Source of the DNA: CAVVJA01 sp963809815
GTDB taxonomy: Bacteria; Actinomycetota; Actinomycetes; Mycobacteriales; Jatrophihabitantaceae
Reading direction: 5' to 3'
Assembly (NCBI GenBank): GCA_963809815.1
Contig: CAWELM010000013.1
Coordinates: 186,001 to 250,000, forward strand
Length of the DNA stretch: 64,000 nucleotides
This document shows, in pieces, positions 45,423 through 54,324 of the stretch; the first letter of the stretch is position 1, and every line of letters starts with the position of its first letter. Position numbers and translations under genes: made by a program. The notes below the pieces were generated by a model. It was not told where the DNA came from, made no database searches, and worked only from the letters and a program-made list of their open reading frames with translations.

Positions 45423-45963
45423 CGTGACCCGTTCGTCCTATGGACTCTCCGCACCGACATCGTCACCGGACGGTGTGCGGCTGCGGCTGCGTGCGAACCT
45501 CGGCAGCGGGTTCGTCGACGGCGCGTGGTGGCCGCGTTCGGGTGACCTCAGCGCGGAACTTCCTCCGCTGCTCAAGGCGATGTGGTCGGCCGGCCATCAG
45601 GTGTACCGGGTGACCTACGACCTGGCGAGCTGGGATCGGCCGCCCCGCCGCATGACGGTAACCGGACGTCCAGTGAAGCTCGACGGCTACCGCTCCGACG
45701 GGCCGACGCTGAGCTTGATCGACCAGTCCGGGTGGAAACGCATCGACCTGGTCGTGATTCCGCCGGCCACCGATGCTCAGGTAGCGCACCGTGCGCTGGA
45801 TCTCGCCGGACTCGACGGCGACCTGCACCGCGCCCAGGAGATTCTCCACGAGGCGGCCTCCGAGCGCCCGACACGGATGAGCCGCGATGGCTGCCTCGAG
45901 CCGCCTCCAATCGGCGACTGGGAGAACGACGGCGGACGCGTGCTCGCCTCTTCACGGCGCTAG
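45331..45963 (+). CDS. DUF5994 family protein
   Basis: 210 residues from ATG 45331; ATG 45406 is a good alternative that reduces overlap with the opposite gene. The core follows the family: RLRLRANLGSGFVDGAWWPR, SGDLSAELPPLLKAM, a VTGRPVKLDGYRSDGP strand pair, and IDLVVIPPATDAQVAHRAL. It ends DWENDGGRVLASSRR. Found widely in actinobacteria; no function is known. The large number of Trp and Arg suggests binding of an anionic ligand, but that is a guess. Confidence 0.85.
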   Translation: MTVPTPPSLMAIHNRPVGGLGLAYIMATLDTVTRSSYGLSAPTSSPDGVRLRLRANLGSGFVDGAWWPRSGDLSAELPPLLKAMWSAGHQVYRVTYDLASWDRPPRRMTVTGRPVKLDGYRSDGPTLSLIDQSGWKRIDLVVIPPATDAQVAHRALDLAGLDGDLHRAQEILHEAASERPTRMSRDGCLEPPPIGDWENDGGRVLASSRR

Positions 45964-46195
45964 CCAGCACGGGCATCGGTTCAGACGCGGCGAGGCAGGT
46001 CGGGGTGCTGACGTAGCGACGGGCTGGCAGCCGCGTCGTCGTGCCTGGTGAGGACCAATCCGATGCGGCCAGGGCGCCGATAACGAAAATCGTGGGGCTG
46101 GCCTCGCGGGACTGAAGCATTGCCCCCACTGCCAGCAGACATGAAGCACCGCCCGGCAATTTTAATGAGTTGATACGAGAACATAGGGATATTCG

Positions 46196-46684
46196 ATGGC
46201 TGTCTGGAACGCGCCGGCTCCGGTGGAATTTCGGTGGGACAGGTCCGACGCAGGTCCGAGCAATCGACGCGCCGCGACGAAAACGAACCTGGCCAGTGAT
46301 GCCGCCACGGTCAGGGCGCCGGCGGTCATGCGCCTCGCGCAGCACTCCGCTGCCGGCCAGAGCCCAACGTTGCACGCGCCCGGCGTGAACAACGCCCACG
46401 AGCCGGGGCCGGCGATCTCCGATGAGCAGGCCAAGGACGACGCGGCCCGCCGCCGGACGGCAGGCAGAGCGTTGCTATCCGGCGCTGCCTCCCGCGCCGG
46501 TGAAGTCACGCCCCACACGAGCGAGAGACTCGGCAGCGATCGGGGAACCGCGTATCGGGTCGACGACGCGACGTGCAGCGTCTGCCCGCACGCCGTCGGT
46601 GCGCATGACCGGATCGCTGAACGGTATTGCCACGCCACGCTAGACAACACGTTGACCCGCGGGTGCATCTGCCCGCCTGCGTAG
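46196..46684 (+). CDS. Conserved actinobacterial protein with cysteine-rich RGCICP tail
   Basis: 162 residues. The last 45 (YRVDDATCSVCPHAVGAHDR, IAERYCHATLDNTLTRGCICP) carry a C-x2-C-P-H, a lone YC and a final C-x-C, together able to bind one metal ion. I recognise the CPHxVxxHDxIxxRYC...RGCxC pattern as recurrent in small actinobacterial proteins of unknown role. The N-terminal 110 residues are disordered-looking and Ala/Arg-rich, so the true start may be further in. Confidence 0.6.
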   Translation: MAVWNAPAPVEFRWDRSDAGPSNRRAATKTNLASDAATVRAPAVMRLAQHSAAGQSPTLHAPGVNNAHEPGPAISDEQAKDDAARRRTAGRALLSGAASRAGEVTPHTSERLGSDRGTAYRVDDATCSVCPHAVGAHDRIAERYCHATLDNTLTRGCICPPA

Positions 46685-46732
46685 CCCTCGCCGAGACGCT
46701 TCTGTGCCTGCGTCAGAACTGTCGCCGAGCGA

Positions 46733-46996
46733 TTAGATGTACTCGGGCGACCAGCCCCCCGGTAGGGAATGCCCTGGATAGATCCGGGTTGCGGCGCGGA
46801 AATCGCCTACCTCGGCATTCTCAAAGACACGGTGGCCGCGCCCAGAGGCGAGCACGAACACCGTTGCCGCCCACGAAACACCGTGGGCAGCAAACGGCTT
46901 CGTCTCGGCGCGTAGGCCTCGAACACGCTCAGCGGAGCTGCGCCGTGCAACGACACGAGCGACTTTCTGCGGACGGATGGACGACCAGCTGATCAA
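46733..46996 (-). CDS. Possible small hypothetical protein
   Basis: 87 residues (SWAATVFVLASGRGHRVFEN, then HSLPGGWSPEYI at the end). Codon use is acceptable but there is no family match and no strong ribosome site. It lies between host-like genes and the left att-like site. Weakly supported; the rest of 46685-47062 shows nothing. Confidence 0.25.
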   Translation of the reverse strand: MISWSSIRPQKVARVVARRSSAERVRGLRAETKPFAAHGVSWAATVFVLASGRGHRVFENAEVGDFRAATRIYPGHSLPGGWSPEYI

Positions 46997-47062
46997 GCTT
47001 CAAGATCGGACCGAGACCCATACAGCCCAGTGATTCAGCGACCCCCCGATGGATGGAGTGAA

Positions 47063-47094
47063 GGGACTCGAACCCCTGACCCCCACACTGCCAG
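47063..47094 (-). repeat. Left att-like core, 3' half of tRNA-Ala(GGC)
   Basis: The 32 bases are identical to 60887-60918 in the same orientation. On the minus strand they read anticodon loop CTGGCAG (U33, anticodon GGC), TGTGG, variable loop GGGTC, and T arm AGGGG-TTCGAGT-CCC. No matching 5' half lies next to it (the base before the loop is not part of a CCACA stem), so it is not a tRNA gene. tRNA 3' ends are classic integrase targets. Confidence 0.75.
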
Positions 47095-47211
47095 CGAGGC
47101 AAGATCACGTTCGCGGCGAGCCGCTGGTGTTCGAAAATCCCGTAAATCAAGGGCTACAGGTACCTGAACGGACCTACGGAATCCGCAGCGAACGACCGCG
47201 AACGGCGATTT

Positions 47212-47232
47212 TGGCAACCAACTTGGCAACCA
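47212..47232 (+). repeat. Paired 9-bp repeats TGGCAACCA-N3-TGGCAACCA (left)
   Basis: Two copies 12 bases apart, starting 117 bases after the left core. The same pair, with T for A at one position, occurs at 55345-55365 and 60808-60828 in the same orientation. They could be integrase arm sites or the worn 3' end of an integrase gene, since all three can be read as (M/L)-A-T-(K/N)-(M/L)-A-T. Confidence 0.6.
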
Positions 47233-47301
47233 GGCCAAGATCCACTACGTCAGCATGATCCGAATCCGCTCACGAACATCGTCGGTCCTTGCGCCGGTGT
47301 T

Positions 47302-47727
47302 GTGGAGCGAGCCCAGCCCGACTGCTTGCGGCTCGGCCGGCACCCGGTAGCAGGACTGGGATCTGGTATTCGCTCAGCCGAATGGACGGCCATCGCCATC
47401 GTCGCTGTCCGCCGACGTCGCCGCGATCTCGCGCTGGCCGACCGGCAGGCCACGATTCACTTCCTGCCCCGTGACATCGGGCGGATCGACGTTGCGCGCA
47501 TGACGACGGACATGGGTCCATGCCTCGTCACGACACCCGAACTGACGGTGCTCGACCTGGCCCACCTGCCGAAGCTCGGCGACATGGAATATGACGTATG
47601 GAACGCCATCGACACCTTCCTGCCCCGCTGTGACAACGACGTGCTCGACCGCCGGGCCGCCGAGCAGCGGCTCAACGCAGCGCATCGCCGCCTTCGTACC
47701 GGCGCACGCGAACGTGCCATCGCTTAA
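47302..47727 (+). pseudogene. AbiEi-type antitoxin, N-terminus lost
   Basis: The last 95 residues match the C-terminal domain of type IV antitoxins of the AbiEi group: ATIHFLPRDIGRIDVARMTT, then VTTPELTVLDLAHLPKLGD, and an acidic helix LPRCDNDVLDRRAAEQRL. The winged helix-turn-helix that should precede it is missing; residues before about 47400 are low complexity and in mixed frames. Its stop overlaps the toxin start by 14 bases, as in intact AbiE pairs. Confidence 0.55.
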
Positions 47728-47965
47728 GCGCAGCGACCGAGCCGAAAGCGCAATGCTCAGCGACGCAGACCTGCGGCGTGAGATCGAGCGGCTCGGTGCC
47801 GCCGAGGAGCAGGAACGGTGCGATCACGCGATCTCGCATCTGCGGGCCGCACTGTCCGACTCCGAGGACATCATCTTCTTCGGCGGCACAGCTCTCGGCC
47901 GCACACAGCTGGTCGCCGGTCGGCTGTCGGAGGACATCGACCTAATCGCGTGCGGCATGTATTGA
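47714..47965 (+). pseudogene. AbiEii-type nucleotidyltransferase toxin, truncated
   Basis: From GTG 47714 the product reads HAISHLRAALSDSEDIIFFG then GTALGRTQLVAGRLSEDIDL, which is the active-site region (GGT...SEDIDL) of AbiEii nucleotidyltransferases. It stops at residue 83 of an expected 250-300, at 47963-47965. Toxin activity is not expected. It forms with the preceding fragment the remains of one toxin-antitoxin pair close to the left core. 47966-48155 shows no gene. Confidence 0.6.
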
Positions 47966-48155
47966 AACGGGCCGATACGTGGCTGGAAACGCCACGGCGC
48001 CCGGTTAGCGCCCCGACCGGGAGCCGTACCTCAAGCACCGGGGTGGTGCGCTGATGCTCGCCACCACCGCCGCACGTCCTCCACCCGCGCCAAGCCGCTG
48101 ACGGGCCGAGGCGCGCCGGGGGAGCTGACCGAGCTGACTAGACGTCCGACCGCGC

Positions 48156-49676
48156 TCAGGTGCGGAGGGCGGAGATCACGACGAGGGTGAGCGCGTTGGG
48201 CTCCAGCCGGAAGCCTGTCTCGATGCGGTCGTCGGCGTGAATGATCCGGCGTTCCACGCGCTCGAGAGTGGACGACGAGGGGTCGTGCGCGTAATTGCTG
48301 TGCGTCGAGTCGATGACGTACCGGTCGAGCTGCAGCCGGCGGTGCGCCAGCCGGGGTGGCAGCCGGTCAAGGTAGAGGGACACGACGTGGCTGGCTTCGC
48401 CTCGGCTGCCCTGATAGTTGGTGGTCAGGACAGCCACCCCGCTGGCGTCGACCGTGGCGAGGGCGTTGACTCCGATTCCGGTCCGGGAGAGGCCGTCGCT
48501 GGTCGCGGATACCTGCTGGTCCTTCATCATGCTCTGCATCGTCAGGAGGTTGCCGTACGGGTAGACGGCGCCGTCGACACCCGAGACGAACATGGACTTG
48601 CGCGGGTTGGTGGGATGGCTGTACGCCCAGTGCATCTCGAGGTCCATCCCGCTGTTGATGTAGTAGTACGCAAGGGTCTCCATCGCTGCTGCCTGGGTGA
48701 GTAGGTCGGCGTTCAACGTTGTCCCGGTGGTGTCCCCGGGGAAGACCCCGTATTCGGTCACGAACACGGGAGTGTCCGGGTCGAGCCGGCGGCTGGACAG
48801 CCAGCGCCGAACGGTCTGCTTCTCCGCCCCAACCCGGGCTGGGTCAGCCCCGTGCTTGTATTGGTGGTAGGAGATGAAGTCGAGTCGCTTGGCCCGGTCG
48901 GGGTCGCGGGCGTACCAGTCGAGGAAGCGCCGGAGGAAGGACTCGTCGAAGGTGGCGGTTGCGGGACCGCCTAACCTCAGGGGGATCGCTGGGTGAAGAT
49001 GGTGGTTTACCTCGTTCACCACGGAGTACCCGATGCGGTACCACCGGTAGTAGTCATCGACGGTCAGACCCTCCCAGTGCCCGCTGGGTACGGCCCAGGT
49101 CTTGTCCGGCTCGTTGAAGAGCTCTACGTACTGGATCGATGGGTAGCGCCGCTTGTAGGCGAGGAGGCCGTCGCGCAGCACCGCGCGACACGTCCGCGGA
49201 GCGGACAGTGTCAGGATCTGGGGAGCGCACTCGCCGAGGTTGACGAGCAACCGTTGGGCGTAGCGTGCCGGCTGGTCTATGTAGCGATAGGCGGCCGATC
49301 CGTCGTCAGCGGCGAAGTCGAAGTCGTATCGACGGGTTGTCGCGTTGTAGTACCCACGTGGTAGTGCCCAGACGCGCGCGACGTGAACGTCGAGGCCGTC
49401 GAGCGCCCGAAGGTCGCGGGGACCTAGCGGAGACGTGGGGCCGGTCTGGTTGCCGTACCAGGCCGGGTTGTCGAACCTGCCGAGCACCCTGTCGGCTGAG
49501 ACGGTCACCGTGCTGTCCGCCCGCCGCTCGGCCGCCCGCGGAGATTTCCCACCCCGGAAGACCGTACAACTGACGACTGCGACAGCCATCACCAAGCAGA
49601 CGGCAAGGAGCCGGCGGACTGGGCGTGCCAGGAGCTGCTCTCGCATTATCGACAGGTCGTTCCTCCGCTCACCCAT
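48156..49676 (-). CDS. GH39-like secreted glycoside hydrolase, probable lipoprotein
   Basis: 506 residues from ATG 49676, which overlaps the GH26 stop by eight bases; ATG 49646 is an alternative. The N-terminal hydrophobic segment LLAVCLVMAVAVVSC ends in a plausible lipobox cysteine. The catalytic domain is a clan-A TIM barrel: acid/base Glu in YVELFNEPDKTW and nucleophile Glu in PVFVTEYGVFPG, with LDFISYHQYKHG between them as in GH39. A beta-sandwich tail follows. Last gene of the polysaccharide cassette; it may trim or release the polymer outside the membrane. Bond specificity unknown. Confidence 0.8.
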   Translation of the reverse strand: MGERRNDLSIMREQLLARPVRRLLAVCLVMAVAVVSCTVFRGGKSPRAAERRADSTVTVSADRVLGRFDNPAWYGNQTGPTSPLGPRDLRALDGLDVHVARVWALPRGYYNATTRRYDFDFAADDGSAAYRYIDQPARYAQRLLVNLGECAPQILTLSAPRTCRAVLRDGLLAYKRRYPSIQYVELFNEPDKTWAVPSGHWEGLTVDDYYRWYRIGYSVVNEVNHHLHPAIPLRLGGPATATFDESFLRRFLDWYARDPDRAKRLDFISYHQYKHGADPARVGAEKQTVRRWLSSRRLDPDTPVFVTEYGVFPGDTTGTTLNADLLTQAAAMETLAYYYINSGMDLEMHWAYSHPTNPRKSMFVSGVDGAVYPYGNLLTMQSMMKDQQVSATSDGLSRTGIGVNALATVDASGVAVLTTNYQGSRGEASHVVSLYLDRLPPRLAHRRLQLDRYVIDSTHSNYAHDPSSSTLERVERRIIHADDRIETGFRLEPNALTLVVISALRT

Positions 49677-50742
49677 AGGCGATCGGGGGAGCGAGGTTCG
49701 ACTCCACGATCCCGTCGTGGAAGGCCCGTTGGGTACTCGGGTCGGCGCTGAACCGCCAGTCCCTGACCGCGCCTTCCGCTCTGGACAGCTCGAACCAGGT
49801 GAAGCCGACCACGTCGCGGTGCTTCCGCAGCCAGGGGAACAGGGATGCGGTCCACGCCGCCTTGACCGGGCCGGGTTCGGCCGCCGTCTCGGTGATGAGC
49901 AGGGGCTTGCGGGTGAACACGCGAATCCGCGCGATCGTGGGGTCGAAGACCTCTCCGGCGGTCGGCTCCCCGTAGTCGTAACCGACCATTCCGGACCAGT
50001 CCACGTAGGAGTCGCCCGGGTATAGGTCGGCCAGGCTGACCAGCGGGACTGCGCGGACGATGTTGGGACTCCATACCCAGATGACGTTGGTCGCGCCCAC
50101 CGTGGTGAAGATGTCGTGCACGTGCCGCCACGCCTGGACGTACTCGCCCGGCCGGTTACCCGAGCGGCTCTCCGACCACGGGTACCAAGTGCCGTTCATC
50201 TCGTGCGCGAAACTGAGAACGACCGGCCATCTCTGGTCGCGGATCCCGCGGGCGAACTTTGTGATGTAGGCGTCGTAGGCCCCGCTCGTGATGCGCCGCA
50301 GGGCGAAGGTGGGTTGGCTCTGGCCGGACTTCACGCCGGCCCACGGCTCCCAGGACAGCAGCGGTAGCGCGTGCTGGCTGTAGCACATGGACACCGCATC
50401 GGGCCGGAACTCCTGCGTCCAATTCACGAAGAACTGGATCATCGTCGGGTGGGCTCCGGCTTTGGCCGCCAGTGAGTTCAGCTCGCTGCGGGACCAGGGT
50501 GCCTGGGGAGTGGTCAGCCCGAAGTAGGGTGCAGGCGGCTTCAGGAACACGTCCCTGCTGGGCACGGGCGGCGGTGCCAGTGATGCGCTCGCCAACCCGG
50601 CCGACCCGGCCGACTCGGCCGACACGGCCGGCGCCGTCTCCGTGCCGGAGCCCGAGCCAGCGGCCGGACTGCTCACGAACACCCGCGCGACCAGCCAGAG
50701 CGTGAGCGCGGCGAGAACCGTGGCGTTGCCGGTGACCCACAG
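49669..50742 (-). CDS. GH26 family (beta-mannanase-like) membrane-anchored hydrolase
   Basis: The catalytic domain has the GH26 acid/base motif VLSFAHEMNGTWYPW and nucleophile PLLITETAAEPG, with NVIWVWSPN between. An uncleaved anchor VTGNATVLAALTLWLVARVF and an Ala/Ser/Pro linker come first. No ATG, GTG or TTG exists between the GT2 stop and this anchor in frame; the coordinate given uses a CTG at 50742. The start is therefore uncertain. It probably depends on translation of the preceding gene. Role: cleaving or editing a mannan- or glucan-like polymer. Confidence 0.8.
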   Translation of the reverse strand: MWVTGNATVLAALTLWLVARVFVSSPAAGSGSGTETAPAVSAESAGSAGLASASLAPPPVPSRDVFLKPPAPYFGLTTPQAPWSRSELNSLAAKAGAHPTMIQFFVNWTQEFRPDAVSMCYSQHALPLLSWEPWAGVKSGQSQPTFALRRITSGAYDAYITKFARGIRDQRWPVVLSFAHEMNGTWYPWSESRSGNRPGEYVQAWRHVHDIFTTVGATNVIWVWSPNIVRAVPLVSLADLYPGDSYVDWSGMVGYDYGEPTAGEVFDPTIARIRVFTRKPLLITETAAEPGPVKAAWTASLFPWLRKHRDVVGFTWFELSRAEGAVRDWRFSADPSTQRAFHDGIVESNLAPPIAYG

Positions 50743-50777
50743 CGCCGAGCCCTCGACGCGCCGTAGGTCGCGTGTGC

Positions 50778-52097
50778 CTAGACACTGACCAGCACCGCCC
50801 CAGCGAGCATCGCCCCTCCCAGCAGGTACGGGATAGCGGCCTGGACGTTCCTCCCGGACGCGCCGCCGAAGGCGTTCGAGCGGGTGCCCCAACCGGCGTT
50901 GTGGCCCATCCAGACGAAGCCGAGCACCCGGATCGGCATCAGGACGAAGACGTTGATCAGCATCAACACAGGGAGGTAGACGAGGTCCCTCGGCCGGGAG
51001 GAGAAGTGCCTGCCGAACCTGATGGCGCACGACAGCAGCGTCATGGAAAGGCTGAGCCCCACGATGAACAGCACCGCCTGCCATCCCGGGTTGGGCAGCG
51101 GAAGCTGGTCGTACATCGGCGTCTTCCGCCCGCGGAGCACGGCGACGCTCCAGGCCAGGTAGGAGCCGACCAGAACGAACGGCACCACGATGTCGGCCGC
51201 GTAGAACAGCGCCAGCAGCGGGGCCTCGCGCACCATCCACGGCATCATGCGCAGGGTGTTGTACTGCGACCCGCGCGCCCACCTGAGCTGCTGCTTGGCC
51301 AGCCCGCGCAGGGATGTGGGGGCGTCGGTGTAGACGAGCGAGGTCGACTGGTACACGGTCTTGTAGCCCGCCAGGAGGGCGTAGTTCGTGAGCGTGCGGT
51401 CGTCGCTCACCTCCAGGAACACACCGAGGAACCGCTCGGTGAGGAATCTGTGCATGCACCCGACGAGGATCGTGCGGCGAAAGGCGATCGTGCGGCCCGG
51501 CAGGCATCCGACGGTTCCCAGCACGCTCATCGCGGGCATCGAGTATTCGGCGCGCACGTTCTCCAACCAGTCGGCCCAGCGGGTGAGCATCGTGCGGCCG
51601 GGTTCGAGGATGCGTTGCCGGGTGCTGACGCCCCCGACCCTCGGGTCGCGGAAGGGCTTGACCAGCTCCTCCAGGGTGCCCGGCGTCCATAACGTGTCGG
51701 AGTCGACGAGGACGGAGATCTCGCCCCGGGACATCTCTACCCCCAGGCTTAGCGCGTTGCGCTTGCCGGCGGTCTCGGTCCAGCACCACTGGATCCCGAA
51801 GTCGGCGCAGACTTTCTCCAGCATCACGTTGCGCGGGCCGTTGATGACCACGATGACCTCGGTCGGGCGCTGCTCGGCGATCCGGGTCAGGACCTCGCGG
51901 AAGAAGTCCTCTGGCTCGTCGACCACTGGGATGATGACCGAGCTGGTGACGTTCCACGCGAGCTGCACGGGCCAGTAGTGCCGTGCGAGAACGACCCGCA
52001 TGGTCCAGAGGAGCCAGATCATTCCCATGAAGACGGCGAACATACGCAGCTGTCCGTCGTTGACCCAGGCGTCGACCTGCAGCAGGAAAGCGAGCAT
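50778..52097 (-). CDS. Processive GT2 glycosyltransferase, hyaluronan/cellulose-synthase-like
   Basis: 439 residues: one or two N-terminal TM helices (FAVFMGMIWLLWTMRVVL), a cytoplasmic GT-A domain, and about four C-terminal TM helices. Catalytic features of processive synthases are all present: VLVDSDTLWTPG (DxD), GTVGCLPGRTIAFRR, the DDR motif SDDRTLTNYALLAGYKTVYQ, and QQLRWARGSQ (QxxRW). The DDR-LTNYA segment is strikingly like bacterial hyaluronan synthases. It should polymerise a UDP- or GDP-sugar and pass the chain through the membrane. Starts 30 bases after the GT39 gene. Confidence 0.9.
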   Translation of the reverse strand: MLAFLLQVDAWVNDGQLRMFAVFMGMIWLLWTMRVVLARHYWPVQLAWNVTSSVIIPVVDEPEDFFREVLTRIAEQRPTEVIVVINGPRNVMLEKVCADFGIQWCWTETAGKRNALSLGVEMSRGEISVLVDSDTLWTPGTLEELVKPFRDPRVGGVSTRQRILEPGRTMLTRWADWLENVRAEYSMPAMSVLGTVGCLPGRTIAFRRTILVGCMHRFLTERFLGVFLEVSDDRTLTNYALLAGYKTVYQSTSLVYTDAPTSLRGLAKQQLRWARGSQYNTLRMMPWMVREAPLLALFYAADIVVPFVLVGSYLAWSVAVLRGRKTPMYDQLPLPNPGWQAVLFIVGLSLSMTLLSCAIRFGRHFSSRPRDLVYLPVLMLINVFVLMPIRVLGFVWMGHNAGWGTRSNAFGGASGRNVQAAIPYLLGGAMLAGAVLVSV

Positions 52098-52127
52098 TGG
52101 TCAGCGTCGACCCGTCGTGGGCATCAG

Positions 52128-53861
52128 TCAGCCCGTCGGCTTCAGAAGGGCCAGGGCAACGGTGAGGCCCTGGGGGTACCAGACCCGCGACACGTAGTAC
52201 CGGCTGCGGACCACTGCCGCCTTCGTCCCCCCGAGGTCCTGCAGCGGATCGCTCTGGTGGTCTAGGCGCAGCACCCAGATGCGCTGCACGTTCGGCAAGC
52301 ATCTCGCCACGTTCGTGCACTCCACCGCGGTAACTCGACCGCTAGTGCGCTGCGGGACGACCTGCAGCACGTCGGCGGGTCGCCGATCCGCCGGGATGTA
52401 ATGGGCGACAAGGTCCCGTCCCACCCGGTCGGAGGTGCCGTAGACGGTGGCACCGCTGTCGTGCGAGCTGTAGACAATTGCATCACCGGGCTTCATCTGA
52501 GCCGCGATCAACGCGGCCGCCTCGCGCGTGGCCTGCAGGTGCCCGTCTGGCCCGCGCACGCTCGCCTGAGCGGTAACGCCGACGGCCGCCACGAGGGCCA
52601 GAGCGATAGCCCCGCGGACGAGCCGGGTCCGCCCGAGCGCGGTCCCGGCCAGCAGCGCCCACGCCGGCGTTGTGAACAGCAGATACCGGGGTAGCCACAG
52701 GGCCGTTACCTGCGATGCCGCGAACAGGCAGACCGCCGGAACGACTGCCCAGCTCGTGTAGAGGACTGCCGGATGGCGAGTGGAGACGGCATACATCGCC
52801 AGCGCCAGGATCATGCCAGCGCCGACCGCGGACCCCATCAACGTGGCGGGGTAGGCAGTGAGACTGCTCGACGTCGGCGGGCCGATCCATGCCACCTGCG
52901 CCGTCTGCTGACTGCCGAGGTACAGCGCCGGCAGCGCCGGCAGCATGCCGACGCCCGCCGCGACCAGCCAGCGGGGCATGACCGACCTGCGCACGGCGAG
53001 CACCACCAGGGCGTGCGCCGGGATGAGCAGCAGGGCGATGGCGTGCAGCAGGCCGAGCAACCCGGTGGCCAGCGCGTAGGCCAGCAACCGCCCGACCCCC
53101 GGCCGGTCCAGGACCCGGACCAGGGCGAGGCTGCACAGGACGGCTGCGAACACCACCAGCGCGTAGGGACGTGCCTCCTGGGCGTACCGAGACGTTGTGG
53201 GCAGCACCGTGAACAGCAGACCCGATAGCAGGCCGACCCGGGGAGAGGCCAGCCGCGTGCCAAGCCGCGCGATCAACCCGGCGGACGCCGCCATCGCCAG
53301 CACGGACGGCAGCCGCATCATGACGTCCGAGGCGCCCAGCAGCGACACCCACACGTGCATGATCGCGTAGTAGGCGCCGAGGGTGGCGTCTGTGTGGTGG
53401 AGCACCTGCCACGTCTGGCTCCACGGGACGGTCACCATCCCCCATGTCGCCAGCTCATCCGCCCACAGCGCCGGCCAGCCGACGCGGATCAGCCCGATAC
53501 TGAGCATGAGGAGCGTCGGCAAAAGCCAGGCGAGCTCGGTCAGTGCTCGCTGTCGCACGGCGTCGCTGTGGTCGGCCCGGGCGACCCTTGGCGGCGCCGG
53601 CATATCGATGCTGCTGACCTGCCAACCGTCGACGTCCGGCGCCGCGTCGACCGGCGCTGGGCGCGCCAGGACCACGGTCGGCGCATCCGAACTCAGCACG
53701 GCGGGCTGAGCATGACCCGGCAACCCGCCCGACCGTGACGCACCGCCGCCGCGCCGGTGCTCTCGCGGGGAGGGTCCGGTCGTCCGGCGCGGGGGGCGCT
53801 GTTCGCTCATCACCTCGCGGTGAGCGGCTCTTCGTGCCATGCGAGTCTCGTGGCTGTCCAC
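52128..53861 (-). CDS. GT39/ArnT-like membrane glycosyltransferase
   Basis: 577 residues: a roughly 110-residue Arg/Pro-rich cytoplasmic N-terminus, then about 11 TM helices. The first outside loop has the GT-C acidic pair in WPALWADELATWGMV, and RYAQEARPYALVV fits the second conserved loop. A C-terminal soluble region follows (AAQMKPGDAIVYSSHDSG). Enzymes of this family transfer a sugar from polyprenyl phosphate to proteins or lipids. First gene of the cassette. Start could be GTG-free ATG 53810. It may prime or decorate the polymer made by the GT2 protein. Confidence 0.88.
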   Translation of the reverse strand: MDSHETRMARRAAHREVMSEQRPPRRTTGPSPREHRRGGGASRSGGLPGHAQPAVLSSDAPTVVLARPAPVDAAPDVDGWQVSSIDMPAPPRVARADHSDAVRQRALTELAWLLPTLLMLSIGLIRVGWPALWADELATWGMVTVPWSQTWQVLHHTDATLGAYYAIMHVWVSLLGASDVMMRLPSVLAMAASAGLIARLGTRLASPRVGLLSGLLFTVLPTTSRYAQEARPYALVVFAAVLCSLALVRVLDRPGVGRLLAYALATGLLGLLHAIALLLIPAHALVVLAVRRSVMPRWLVAAGVGMLPALPALYLGSQQTAQVAWIGPPTSSSLTAYPATLMGSAVGAGMILALAMYAVSTRHPAVLYTSWAVVPAVCLFAASQVTALWLPRYLLFTTPAWALLAGTALGRTRLVRGAIALALVAAVGVTAQASVRGPDGHLQATREAAALIAAQMKPGDAIVYSSHDSGATVYGTSDRVGRDLVAHYIPADRRPADVLQVVPQRTSGRVTAVECTNVARCLPNVQRIWVLRLDHQSDPLQDLGGTKAAVVRSRYYVSRVWYPQGLTVALALLKPTG

Positions 53862-54324
53862 CGTGGCGCGTCACACCGCGCGCACACGGCGCTCGGCGAA
53901 AGCAGGTGAAGCGGTCGGCCCGGACTCCCTTCGCCAACGGCCGCCCGATGGCGAGCTGGCATAGCGTGGACTGTTCCGGCCTCTGGGATACCGGCAGTAC
54001 TGGCGAGTGTCACTGCCTTACGCGGGCGATACCCGCCACGATCGATACGGCGAAAGAGGCCCGCACCAGGGCAAGGACACGCTCGATCTTGCGTCCTCAA
54101 CCAGACCTCCGCTCCCTCTCGCGGGCCCCCCGACCGAGCGAGTGCTTTCTACCACATGGCTTCGCCTTCTTCGAGGTCACGACTACGCGTTAGCTGGCGA
54201 ATACAAAACGCAACCAACGCCGTTGTGGACCTAGATCGACAAGACCCTTCCGACGACGCACTGTCGTTATTAGCGACGTGGATTGGAGTGATGACCCGAC
54301 CGGCTGCCTGCCTGCCCGCTGAGC
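53862..54324. other. Intergenic stretch before the helicase relic
   Basis: No supported gene. It should include the promoter of the leftward polysaccharide cassette. Base composition starts to fall toward the relic at the right. No repeats were seen. Confidence 0.4.

Noticed and set aside
47063..47094. tRNA-Ala gene on the minus strand at the left (and at 60887-60918)
   Set aside because: Only the anticodon loop and 3' half are present; the sequence before the loop does not pair with the TGTGG anticodon-stem strand and no D arm or 5' acceptor strand exists.
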